A stretch of DNA of 64,000 nt from Plazaster borealis (taxonomy: Eukaryota; Echinodermata; Asteroidea; Forcipulatida; Labidiasteridae): positions 3,127,647-3,191,646 of the forward strand of contig CM037470.1 in NCBI GenBank assembly GCA_021014325.1. The letters run 5' to 3'. The position numbers and the translations under genes are program-made. The first letter of the stretch is position 1; every line of letters starts with the position of its first letter. The notes under the pieces were generated by a model. It ran no database searches. It saw only the letters and a list, made by a program, of their open reading frames with translations, and had not been told where the DNA came from. Positions 1 through 12,600 of this stretch are shown here, piece by piece.

Positions 1-77
1 AACTATTGGACTCTAGAGACTATTGGACACTAGGTGGCGCCAGACACACCAGGTCATTTTCCATTGTGTATAAATAT

Positions 78-228
78 GGCCGTATCCGAATTGGCATACA
101 GCTACGGCTACGACTGTTGCTACTAAGGGTGTTGGCTAAGGATGTCCTATACTTCAAAGCATGACGACACGACAATCCAGCCGTAGCCATAGCTGTAGCC
201 GCCACTTCGAACACGGCCTGTTATTGTA
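78..228. mobile_element. Family F palindromic MITE
   Basis: It begins ggccgtatccgaattggc and ends ttcgaacacggcc, with internal 'gctacggctac' type arms. Copies are at 49836-49968 and 60928-61065. Confidence 0.65.
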
Positions 229-550
229 CTCAGCATGCAGTACCAAAGAATAATGGATTAACCTAGTACTATGTTTGTCTGGTGCCACCAAACTTGACCG
301 AAAGTTTCCCGTTGCGGTGGTATGCCTGATCCCATGAAAAGCATGACAACTTCAGAACATGCCTTTGGATTTTGATTGTGGTTTTCGTCAGGGAGCGTCT
401 CAAAAGATGTTACACATTGAGGTATTACTTATTTATTTCAAGAAAAAAAACCCACAAGACTTGTCCGGTCATAGGTTTACTGGCCCGACGCTAAAATCAC
501 TGGCCTCGGGCCTGCAGTCCAGTGTAACCCCCTGCTGTACGAGCCCTTAC

Positions 551-647
551 CTTCCGGGTCCGAGGTGTTCGCCAGGAGAAGTTTCTCTTTCTGCTCTCGG
601 AGTTCATCAATGTAAAGACACGCCTGCTCCAGGATCTGATTCTTGCT
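551..647 (-). CDS. USF3: USF3-like exon 4: helix 2 and start of leucine zipper
   Basis: This 97-base exon has acceptor tttatttttag and donor gtaagggc. It encodes SKNQILEQACLYIDELRE, then QKEKLLLANTSDPE, ending one base into a codon. Helix 2 continues directly into heptad-like leucines. The following exons must lie left of base 1; no further coding exon was seen in 1-550. Confidence 0.78.
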
Positions 648-3600
648 CTAAAAATAAAAATAATAATTTAATTATAATTTGTGTGTATTTAATATGCGCC
701 TTTTCAAGCCGAGTAAGGCTACTAAAACATGTATCTGCCAACATTGGAACATCAGAAATAGGAACACTTTGTGTCACAGGTCCACACATACCCAAGCAAC
801 CGGCAGCACAAGTGAAGCTAACAGGTAAACATTTAATTTTGATTTCTGGGGGTTGAACAAAGAAAACTTGATACAGCTCAGTTGGTAAGAGTGCCCCCAC
901 GTTAATTCGGCAGCCTTTGGTTTAAATCTTGCTCTGGTCAATTTTGTCTTTATTCCACCCCAAAATAATTTAAAATTTACCGAGTCAAATTCCCTTGTGG
1001 TTTATTTCTTGAATTTGAATTTGATCAAAAATGGCATATATCGTGACCCGAAGGTCAAATTACATTGCCAGTACAATAGTTTAATACAATTAAAAATAAA
1101 CAACATATTTGAAAATACACATTAAACAGAGATTAAGTGAACAAAATACACACACAATTAATTATGGACAATTAATTAGAATGAAGTAAATAAATGAAAT
1201 AAGGTATGGGGATGTTTGTAAAATGGCTAGTTCTGTTGGAGATATCATTAAAATCACAGAGGTTGTGTGAGGGTTGTCAACAACAAGCCCATCAGCAACG
1301 CTACGGCAGTGAGCCTCCCTCCAACAAGCCAAAGAGTCAAGTCCAAGACTCTCAAGCCTGGTAGGGGGAAGGAGGTCTTTTGTGTGAGGGATATCAACAA
1401 GCCCATCAGCAACACTACGGCAGTGAGCTTCCCTCCAACCAGCCAAAGAGTCAAGTCCAAGACTCTCAAGCCTGGTAGGGGGAAGGAGGTCTTTTGTGTG
1501 AGGGATATCAACAAGCCCATCAGTAATGCCATGGCAGTGAGCCTCCCTCCAACCAGCCAGTGAGTCAAGTCCGAGAGTTAAAAAAGCAGATTCATAGAAA
1601 TTATAATTATTACCCCAAACATTTATGTATGCATATACTGTACATGTTTAAAGAAACAATGTGTACAAAACATGACATAGATACATGTAGATATAGATAA
1701 AACTTTAAGCAATGTATATGCCAGAAGAAAATCTCTACTGCTACTTGCAAAAGAAGTCCCACACTACACAAACAACATGGCGACCGACACGACACAGTCA
1801 TCAATGAAAACCATAGCATTAAGGTGGCGGACAAATTGCTGCCCTCATATTTGATCATGAGCAACAACTCCAGAGAAGAAGATAGCAAATAGCGCCCTTG
1901 TTTTTCTGCACAGGGCTCAGATATCTTCTTCGCAAATAGCGCCCTCTTTTGCTGAGCTTATTTTTATTTATTTTTACTTTTTGTCTTTTCAAGGTATTGT
2001 ACACCTTTGATAACAGCTCAAAATCAGCGTCCACATTTTGTGTGATTCAACAATATGCATGAACAAACAAACCTGTGAAAGTTTGAGCTCAATTGGTCAT
2101 CGAAATCACGAGAAAATAGTGAAAAGAGACCTTAAATGTATTTTCTGTTTTTTTCAAAATATCGCACGTGATAAAAACTATTGTTTTACTCATTTCTCAG
2201 AAACGATAGCATTTTAGGCAGAAATATTTTAAGGAACCATTTCAACCATTACTTACTTTAAATCATGTAAGTTATGTGTGAATCTGTGAACACTTGTGTT
2301 TTTCGATCTTACCAATAGTGTACAGGGCCTTTAAGTCAGAAATGTTCTATTTTTTTGCGGACTGTACACTGACACAATCATCCCCTGTTCATCGAGCCCC
2401 AACCCAGCATTCCTCAAACTGGGAGTGAACCTGAGACCTCTAAGAGTAAAATCTTACCATTTTGGTTGTCTGGCATATCGGGATGATATCACCAAGTTTA
2501 ATGATGCCGATGTTGATCTTGCATTTCCGACGTCGTTCGATCTCATTGTGCGAGTCTCTCTTCTTTCTGTCTTGTCTGAATTAGAAGAAGCGACAGATTG
2601 AGAAAGAAACAAAAATTGTAATAAATCAAAATGAATAAATTTTACGGAAGCCAGTAACGATGCAGCAACACTTACATTGTACACATACAAAGTACAAACT
2701 ACATCTAAGGCAATAGAGTTTTAAATACCAAATTCATAAAACCAGACGTATGAATTATTAAATTACAATTTTGTTCATGTTGGTAACTTGGATTTTTAAA
2801 CTACCATAGAACTACTTCGCAAATACTCCGTGCGCATGCGTTAGCCATGGAATGAGGTGCATGCTGGTCTAGTTGGCGACTAAAATGTGTCACTACTACA
2901 CCAGCATGCACCTCTTCCTACGGCAAATGAGCGCGTACCGAGTATTTGCGAAAAAGTCTTTGTGACTGCATCACAGCATTGAGTTTCATTTCATTTTGAA
3001 CCTGAAAATGCAATCTGTGGACACTGCCTGGTGTACATTTCCCTGGTCTTGGCGTCTCAGCCTTGGTGTCCCTTCAAAATTTTCCCCCTTATGTTCCAAT
3101 GAAAGTGCCCTTTGCAATTTATGAAAACGGCCTTGACCTCTCAAAGATGAAATTCCATGCCCTGGAGCTTTTCATGATTCCGTACGTACATGTACATAAT
3201 GTACACTATACATGTACGTACACATAGTTGCATTACACTTTTTTTTCCAAAGCTTACACATGGATACCCAGCCCTATGTACATGAAGACACCTTGCATTG
3301 GCCGCCATCGCTGAGGTCTAACAATGGAAACGAGCATGTGTGTACGTCCTCCACACAGCTCTCAGCCAATGATAGGTCTTCATTGACCTCAGTGAGGGCG
3401 CTGTTTGGGCTTGTGACGTCACATGCATGGGGTCTTAATAGACCTTGTGCACTGATGTCGCCAAGCCGCCATCTTAGAGGTAAACCGCTGATGAAACAAT
3501 GGAAATGCACAGATTTGTACGCGCGATGCGTAACATTTGCCAATGAATAGCCTCTTGATCTCCAGGTGAGGGCGCCCTACTCAAATGACGTCATGTGCAT

Positions 3601-6600
3601 TATAGGGTCTGTTGGGAAAATGGTTCACTTACGAGACATCTGTGTTAATGTTGTGCATCTGAAGTCCCATCTCCAGCGGGGTGGTTGTCAACAACTGTTG
3701 AGCCATCACTGTAAATAATTAGAAAGGAAAACAATAGTAAGTATTCTTGCTTGGCAATGGTTACAATCACACACGTTCAAACTCCAAGCCTTCTTTGAAC
3801 ACGAGTGGAGGACTTTAATCATCATGAAAATCTCTACTTTTCCACGTCTTGTACAATGTGGCATACTGTACATAATGTAAATACCGTGCCTCAGAATTTT
3901 CACTGAACTGAAAATACATACTTGTCCGACCAAATCCATTTTCTCTTCCCTTAACCACTTCACGTTGGATGAGGTGTGAGTATACACGAAGGCCACGGCC
4001 TCTGTAGCTCCTGGTCTTGGCCTTGGTGCCCCTTCAAAGGTTTCCCATAAACTTTAAGATTTTCCAATGGAAGTGCTCTAGGCAAAATGAAAATGGCCTC
4101 ACCCTCTCTTAAGATGAAATTCCAGGCCTGGTGTCGGGGGTTTCCCTTAACTTTTTTCTTTACTTGCCGGCCGGGCAAGTCAACCAACATTTTGGGTCGC
4201 CCGCAAGTTTTTTCAGTCGCCCACATGAATTAATGCACACAGTTTTTGAAGCAAAAAAAAAACAAAACAAAAAAACACGGAAGTGAAGTTTGTAAAATTA
4301 CCTTTTTCAGACGATCTTATCCCCTAATTGCTGCCCTTGGTAATACTTTTTTCATCAACAACCATTTTAATAGATTCGTGACTTAGGGATCGGTTTTATA
4401 GAACTTCTTTTGCAATGAAATCTTTGCGATTCGACGATCGGTCGACAACGCACATTGGGAAAAAATTCCATGAACTTTACCCCGCATGCCGCATCGCCCT
4501 CTATCGGCAAAAGTTGTCGATGTTTAAATAGCCTTAATCCAAGGCTGTGTATAGTACAGAATTGCACTTTGCAGCTATTCTTCACTCGGTTCATGAACGT
4601 GTACCGAGTTGGAGTCTAGCCAAGTTTTCTTATGAATATGGTAATATTATCAACGAACAATCACAGCAGGCAGAATGTTGGTTAGCATGAACTCTGGGCC
4701 TGCTGTGTTGTACTGCACAATACACCATGCGTTGTGTGTGTGTGTATGGACGACTCGACCGGCGGGCGACCGAACGTTGTGGTGCCGGCGGATACTCATC
4801 ACCATGTGGCCACAATAATTCTAGCAATATTAAGACTTTACAAACTTAAAAATAGTCTCTCTTTGGGATTTTACCCCCGTATCCCTCATTTATTGTGAAA
4901 AGGAACAATTTTTTTGACTAGCCCAGCAGGAAGGGTTTTGACACGCTCGATGCTGTTTTCACTCCCATTTGGCGACCGGGCAACCAATAAGGTCGAACCC
5001 TGGGTGTATGTATATTGGCCTGTCGTGGCCGAGAGGATAAGAACACTGGACTAAAGCTCTGGTGTTTCTGATCAGCAGAGTGTGGGTTTAAGTCTCGGTC
5101 GTGACACTTGGAATACCGACCCGGAGTGGTTAACAATAATAGTATCGTCTTGTGTAGATTAGTGTTCAAATCCGTTATGCAGTGACGCTCAACATTCACT
5201 CTAGTCACAGCCTGTGTACAATGTAAATGATGCGTATACATGTAACAATAACATACATGGTATTACCAGCAGAGTTGGGACAGCAGAACAAAGGAACACA
5301 AAAGGGACAATGCTGTCCTCACTTTGGAATCCTAAGTTGTATTTTTATGTCCTCACATTTTTTTTGTACGCTTCGTTTATATAGAGAGTGTTAAAGGTAT
5401 TGTACACTTTTGGTAACAGCTCAAAACCAGTGTCCACATTTTGTGTAACTCAACATGTATGCATGAACAAACAAACCTGTGAAAGTTTCAGCTCAATTGG
5501 TCATCGAGGTCACGAGAAAATAGTGACTGAAAAGAGACCTTACAGTGTATGTATTTTCTGTTTTTTCAAACATGGAGTTTTTATCGCGCGTGATAAAAAC
5601 TATTGTTTTACTTCTTTCTCAGAAACGATAGCATTTTAGGCAGAAATATTTTAAGGAACCCTTTCTACATCACGTTATGTGTGAATCTGTGAACATTTGT
5701 GTTTTTTGATCTTACCGATATTGCACAGGGCCTTTAAGTTAGAGGGACAAAGGATAACAATAAATAGATGTATGTATACAGCTGTACCATGGTTGTACAC
5801 ACACATTTCCACTGTTTGACCACAGTGATGAACTGACTATGCAACCATAGCAGCAAAGGGTTGAAAAGGTCTACTAGTATGTACAGTGACATGTACATAT
5901 ACTGTGTTTGCGTATAACATGTATAATGCATGCATGCTAATAATAATAATAATAATACATGTATACACACCATGTGTACAAATGTAACATTATTACAAAC
6001 ATCCAAGCATTGTAAATGTGCTGTACAACAGTGACAGCCAGGTATGGCACCTGCAGGTACATGTACTGTACATGTACATGTAGTGCATGTACATGTTACA
6101 TGTACATCCATGTACACGTATGTACTTTGCACTGTATACACATGGGGCACAATTACAGGATTTATCAATATATGGGCAATAGACAATGTACATTGTAAAT
6201 GTTACCATGAGACTGTACACAAATGTACAGAACATGTTTAGCCAGTATTTGGATGGATACACATGTGTAATGTCCACGTGTACCGGGTAGGGTTTCCACA
6301 TTTTGCACACAATACATACTGTACATGTTTTTAAAAGGCCTGGAATTACACAAGAGAGGCCACAGAGGCCATGGCCTCTGTTCCCTTTGCCTTGGTGCCT
6401 CTTCAACTTTAAGATTTCCCCATGGAAGTGCCCTTTGAAAATAGGACATGTGGCCTTGCCCTAGATCAAAGTTGAAATTCCATGCCTGTATTTGTAATTA
6501 AATTCATAACATGGCATCCAAAAGACACCAAAGAATACAGTGTCATGCTTTATGGTGTGTTTTATAATGCAGGCCTGATACTTCACAGAGACCATGAAGG

Positions 6601-9600
6601 CAATTGCCTCCATGCCCCTGGTCCTTGCCTTGGTGCCCCTTGAAATGTTCCAGTAGTAATTTTCATCATGATTGAGGTGACCTTCTACCTTGCCTTTACA
6701 ACAGCAACAAAATATCCGGCCCAATGTCATGGCCCTGCTTACCGTAAGCAGGGAATTCCGCATGACATGTATGTTAAGCTTACTTCACAGGTTAGCAGGG
6801 AATTTTTGCTTGTGAGCGTGCGAACACCACGTTACTTGGCAATCAATATTAGTTTACACAGATAGAACGTAGAAATTTGGGGCTTGCCCTGTGAGTGAAG
6901 AATAGCGATCGCAAGCGCAGAATTCGGCGGTAAGCAGAGCCATGAAATTGGGCCCAGGCCTGTATAGTGTCATTTTTGTACATATTATGTTAGGTACAAG
7001 GTGTTAAAAAATGACCAACACCCACCCACTCCCCCTCCCCCTCTGTCTCCCTATTCATTGCATTGTTTACCCCTTGCCTTGTCTGTTTGCTCTCTGCCTC
7101 TATTCATGTATTTCCACTTGACTGCTTTTGTTACACTTATATACCTGTTCATGTGTGTTGTCTTGTCATTTAGCCTTCGAGAAAGACTCTGCTAGGGTCG
7201 AAACGTCAGGCCATTAACTATTTTTTGCAAATGACCAACATGATACACAAAAAGCCACTTAAATGTGTACATAAATACATGTAAGATCTGTCTTTCAGAC
7301 TGGACATAAACAGAACTGCCAACATTTGCATCTTGCAATCAGGGAGATATTTAGATTTGTACATGTAGGGGAACAAATTTTATAATCAGGAAGATTTTCA
7401 AATTTGTTCATCAGAACATGAAAAGACTTGTTTACTTTCAGGGAACTTTCTGCAGAATCAGGGAGAGTTGGCAGCTCTGCATTAAGCCGGGGCAGGTCCC
7501 ATGTACTTAACGAGGAAGAGTAGGGGTTTATTGAAGTCGAAGTACTTCAAAGACAGAATTTGTAGTACTTTACGATTACATGGTGGTACGACAGTATGTA
7601 CATGTACATGTTGTATGAATTCACTGAAAAATAGCTAGCATCAACCCTTACAACATACACGTTTGGTAATTGTCAAAGACCAGTGTTCTCATTTGATGTA
7701 TCCCAACATATGCATAAAATAACGAGCCTGTGAAAATTTCAAATTTTGAAGAGTACTGTTTTGTTTTTTGAATCAATTTTTTTCCACATTTTCGCTTGTT
7801 TATTCCATGCTCTTTTGGGGGATACATGCTTGCTTCAACTTTGTATGATAAATTTTCATATTATTTACGTTAATTTAGTAGGCCTACTTTTCATAATTTT
7901 CTTTAATTTGTTTACTTTATTTTTGTATACACATACATTTTTATTTACTTGTTTATTCCCACTGTAAGGGTTTTTGGTGTTGTTTTTTGTACTCGCTTCA
8001 AATTTTGTATGTTTAAATTCTCATTACTTTCGTTAATTTAATCCTTTATATAATTGTATTACATGTACGCTACATATTTTATGTGTCAGAGGGCAACTTT
8101 GAATGTGATTGTGAAGCTGGGTGACTTTGTAGTGGGCAACTTTGCAGGGGGGTAAGTTGACTGGCAACTGTTGAGTCAACTTGAACCCGTAGTAAGTTTT
8201 TGATTTTGTCTTTGTTACCCTGCAAAATATTTGAATTCTGATGATATTTTAATTTAGTGCTCTAAATTTATACATTACACATATAAACATAACGGATCGA
8301 AAACCAATAAGCCGATTCGCTATTGCAAATGCGCATGTCCGTTACTGCTGACAATGCACTTGTTTATCCTGTGACCTTTTAGACAGCATGTATTGTCTAA
8401 AACTAAAGGTAACGGGAGATAAACAAGTGCGTTGTCAGCAGTAACGGACATGCGCATTTGCAATAGCAAATCGGCTTATTCCTTCAACTGTGTATAGTTT
8501 ACTTTTTGAAAATGTTAAAGAAAAACAGGCAAATCTGGCTCGACATTATTCTAAGAGAAAATGCTGGAATTGGTCAAAATTACATTAATTCCAAATACAG
8601 ACATGGAATCCTCTGTTCCCCAACCATTCAGAGGATCAAAGGTTACGATTATCTCAACTATTTTCTGCGCTGGGCTTACACGTAGTTCCAATATTCGTAA
8701 TCCTCCATCCTACCAACGGTCGTAGACTAGAGGGTTACGACAAACCATATAGGCACACACATTTGGCAAATTTGTTGACAGCACACCCACACTACGGGGA
8801 GTTGTTCTTGCACCTTGTCCCCGATACGCAAAATAGTACCAGTCTCCTCAGCCGAGTGAAGAGAAGGGGCTCCATTCAATTCAATTTTGCTGGGATGATT
8901 GATAGAATCGCAAAGTTTCTATGTTCAGAAATCCATGCATGCCTCCTTTATTAAACTATTCTAATTTTGTTTTTAATGTGTATATATTGGCAATAATTAT
9001 GAAAGACCACTTTTGTGACACAGTGGATGTGCACTAGACCCTTTTATGGTAAATATACACCATGAATCATGGTGCATATTTACCATGAAAGGGTGAGATG
9101 GCACGATAATAATAATAATAATAATGCGCACATATCCACCCTGCTGGGTGTTCAAGGCGCAGTAAAAAACCAAAAACCAAACAAAACAAAACAAAGAAAA
9201 AAACAGACACAACAAAATTAGTCCTTGAAAACCTGTGACATAAGAATAAGTTTTGAGAAGAGATTTGAATTTTGTGGTACAAAGACAAGATCTAAGATTA
9301 AGTGGTAGAGAGTTCCAGATGCCTGGCGCAGCTGAAGAAAAAGACCCGTCACCCCATGAGTGTCGAGACTTGGGTTCAATGAGGAGAAGCATGGAACTTC
9401 ATCAAATTCCTTGAGTGTAAACTTGAAGTAGTTCAGAAATATAGTGGGGAGCCTTGCCATTAAGTGCTTTGTGGACAATGAGCATTAGCTTGAAGATGAT
9501 TCGTTGAGAGATAGGGAGCCAATGTAGTTGTTTCAGAATGGGGGTGATACATGTAGAACAGGATTTTCTAGACAGTGTCACAATGCAGGCAGCGGTATTT

Positions 9601-12600
9601 TGGAGGCGTTGAAGACGGGAAATCTGGTTGTTAGGAAGACTGTAGAGAAGAGCATTGCCGTTGTCAAGACGAGAAGTAACAAATGCATGAATGACCTTTT
9701 CAGTGGCACTTTTGTCCAAGTACTTGCGAATCTTACCAATATTCCTGATGTGATATGATGACAGATGAACGATGTTGTTGATGTGTGGTTGAAGTGTCAT
9801 CGATGAATCAAAAATAACCCCTAAGTTCCGAGCTTGCAGCGATGGAGCTATCCGAGCATCACCGATGGAAATGTATGGCACTGAAACCTTTGTTAACTGT
9901 TGACATGACCCAAATAGAAGGAACTCTGTCTTATCATCATTTAACTTCAGGAAGTTTTGTTGTGTCCAACGTCGAATCTCTTGGAGGCATTTCTCAAGTC
10001 TTGCAATAGATGCATTGGCGTTTTCTTGAGAAGATTTAAACGTGATGTATACATTGTAGCTGAGTGTCGTCTGCGTACACATGGTAATTCATATTAAATT
10101 TCAGGATTGATGTCACGAATCGGTAAAGTGTACAGCGGAAACCACTGCGGGCCCAGTACCGACCCCTGTGGCACAGAGTAGTTCAAAACAACAGGGTCTG
10201 ATATTGCGGTGCCAATACATACATGCTGAATTCTATTGTAGAGATACGATTTGCACCATGCTAGGGCTGTGTCCTCTATGCCAAGGTGATTCTGGAGCCG
10301 AGAGAGAAGGATGTTGTGATCAACAGTGTCAAAGGCAGCACTTAAGTCTAGCAGGACAAGTGCTGTTAGGTTACCATTGTCCATTGCAGAAAGAATATCG
10401 TTGCTCACACGGACTAGTGCAGCTTCTGTCCCATGGAAAGGCTTGTATGCTGACTGAAACACGTCGGACAGGTTGAAATTATGAATGTGATCAGAAATGC
10501 GTGATGAAACTACTCGTTCGATGACTTTTCCAAGATATTTTAAGTTTGCAACCGGTCTGTAGTTTTTGAATATCTCCTTGTCCAGGTTTGGTTTCCTGAT
10601 GAGCGGCCTGATGTAGGAAACTTTGAGGCTATCGGGGAAACAACCGGAACTGAGAGATTCGTTTACAAGATTAGTGATGTAGGGTTAAAAAAAAGATATC
10701 AATGTTTTGCTTCATCATGGATGTTGACACTGGATCCAGCTCACAGGATTTTGAAGGAGCTTTCATAAAAACCCTTTGAATCTCAGCAACAGTGGCAGGC
10801 TCAAACACAGATAGTCTACACTCTGGTTGAAGATGTGGCAATGTCTGCAGAACGTTGTAAGGGACTGATGAAAATGATGAGCGGATGTCTGAAATCTTGG
10901 TAACAAAGAATTTCTGGAATTCATTTGCCAAGTCCTGATCATTGTAAGTGGATGGAAGGACGGGGGTTTTGGGTTTGAGCAACAACTTACCAATTATCTT
11001 GAAGAGCTTCTTTTGATCTCCTGAGGATTGTTGTACTTGGGATGAATAATGGGTGATCTTTGCCTTGTTGATCAAATTCCTGACTACTTAACATTGGTTG
11101 CGATGTTCTTGTCGTTGTATTTCAAATTTGCCATTTTTCCGCCATTTCCGCTCAAGTTGACGACAGATCTTTCTTGCTGTACGAAAATCATCATTGAACC
11201 AGGAAACTTCAGTTCGGACCTTGACTGATCTTGTTTTCTAGGGTGCGTATTTATCCAAGATGTCACTGATAGTACTCTCATATTGGCTGACATAGAAATC
11301 CAAGCAGTCGTGATCAATTTCCAGCTTTGCTAAATGAGTTCCTATGTCGCGGAACACTTCAGGAGAATTCACATGTTTCCACTGTCGGCTCTTTATAGTG
11401 AAGGTTGGGACTTTGGGCTTGCACAGACTCAAGTTACACATGACTGCATAATGGTCTGAAAATCCAGGTAGAATAACAAAGTTTGAGACAATAGGTGGGG
11501 TGATGTCACGAGTTATGACAAGGTCCAGGCAATGACCGAGACGATGAGTCGGCTCCTTGATATGCTGGGTAAGACCGAAAGCCTGAAGTAGATGCTTAAA
11601 CTGGTCTGCATTGGTGTTGTGGATGTCATCAACATGAATGTTAAAGTCACCGGTGATGATGATTTCCGATGGATGAAGGAGGTATTCCAAAATCAAATTC
11701 TCAAACTCCCTAAGAAAACTTGAGAAAGTCACATGTTGGCCGTTAGAATCTCTTTCAGGTCTGTATACAATGACAAGGCGAACAAATTTAGAGTTTCCGG
11801 AAACCTCAGCATGAAGAGATTCAAAAGTTGTGTATTGGACGTCATTACTTTTCACAGAGACAGATAAAGTAGATCTGTACAGTATTGCAACTCCTCCACC
11901 GGTCTTGTGAGGTCTTGGGATGTGATGAAAGTAGTAGCCAGCAGGGGTACACTGACGACATGTTAAGTTGTCATCTGGTCTCAGCCATGTTTCTGAAACG
12001 GCAACAAGGTCCAGATCTTTTTGCAGAACAAAATCAGCAAAATCGTCATACTTGTTACAGATGGACTGTGTGTTCAGAACACAAAGGCTGAGTTGAGATT
12101 TGGCTGGAGTCACTGGTGCTAGAACAGATGGGGGTGTAACTTCAGGTGTAGGGAGTTTATGAACAGTTCTACGGCGACCAGCTTTTTTACCATGATGTGT
12201 AGGTCGGTAAACAGTGCTGGGATTTACAAAAAGGCCAAGATTCTGCAATGTAAATTTACAGGAAGGCAGAGTTGAAGCACGTGTGGATGGGGCATAACGG
12301 AGACTGAGAAGCTTGTTACGTGAGTAGGAATTTGCAGAGTTTGGACTAGCTTCTGCTGAGTTTGAGTTAATTTCAGCTTCAGGGCCGGGATTTACAGCAA
12401 TGTCACCATAGATCACAATTTCCAAATGAAAAGTGGCTGGGGAATTGTCATAATATGACACAGGGCATTTCAAATGTTTTCGACGCTGGATGAATCCTAG
12501 CTGTGACTTCGGCAGAATACAAGCACCAAGCACAATTAATGCTGATGGAACAAAGCTGACCACAGATGAATCAGTACAGTACAATGGTCTAGCAAGCAGG

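Noticed and set aside
1254..1568. Two opposite-strand frames of about 100 codons
   Set aside because: The 114-bp repeat length is a multiple of three, so open frames persist on both strands by construction.
5013..5115. tRNA-Ser gene
   Set aside because: Box A and B are recognisable, but the arms do not pair and the same sequence recurs as a SINE head at four other places.
5734..6406. Overlapping frames of 94-150 codons on both strands
   Set aside because: They fall in ACATGT/TGTACA simple sequence, where stops are rare in several frames.
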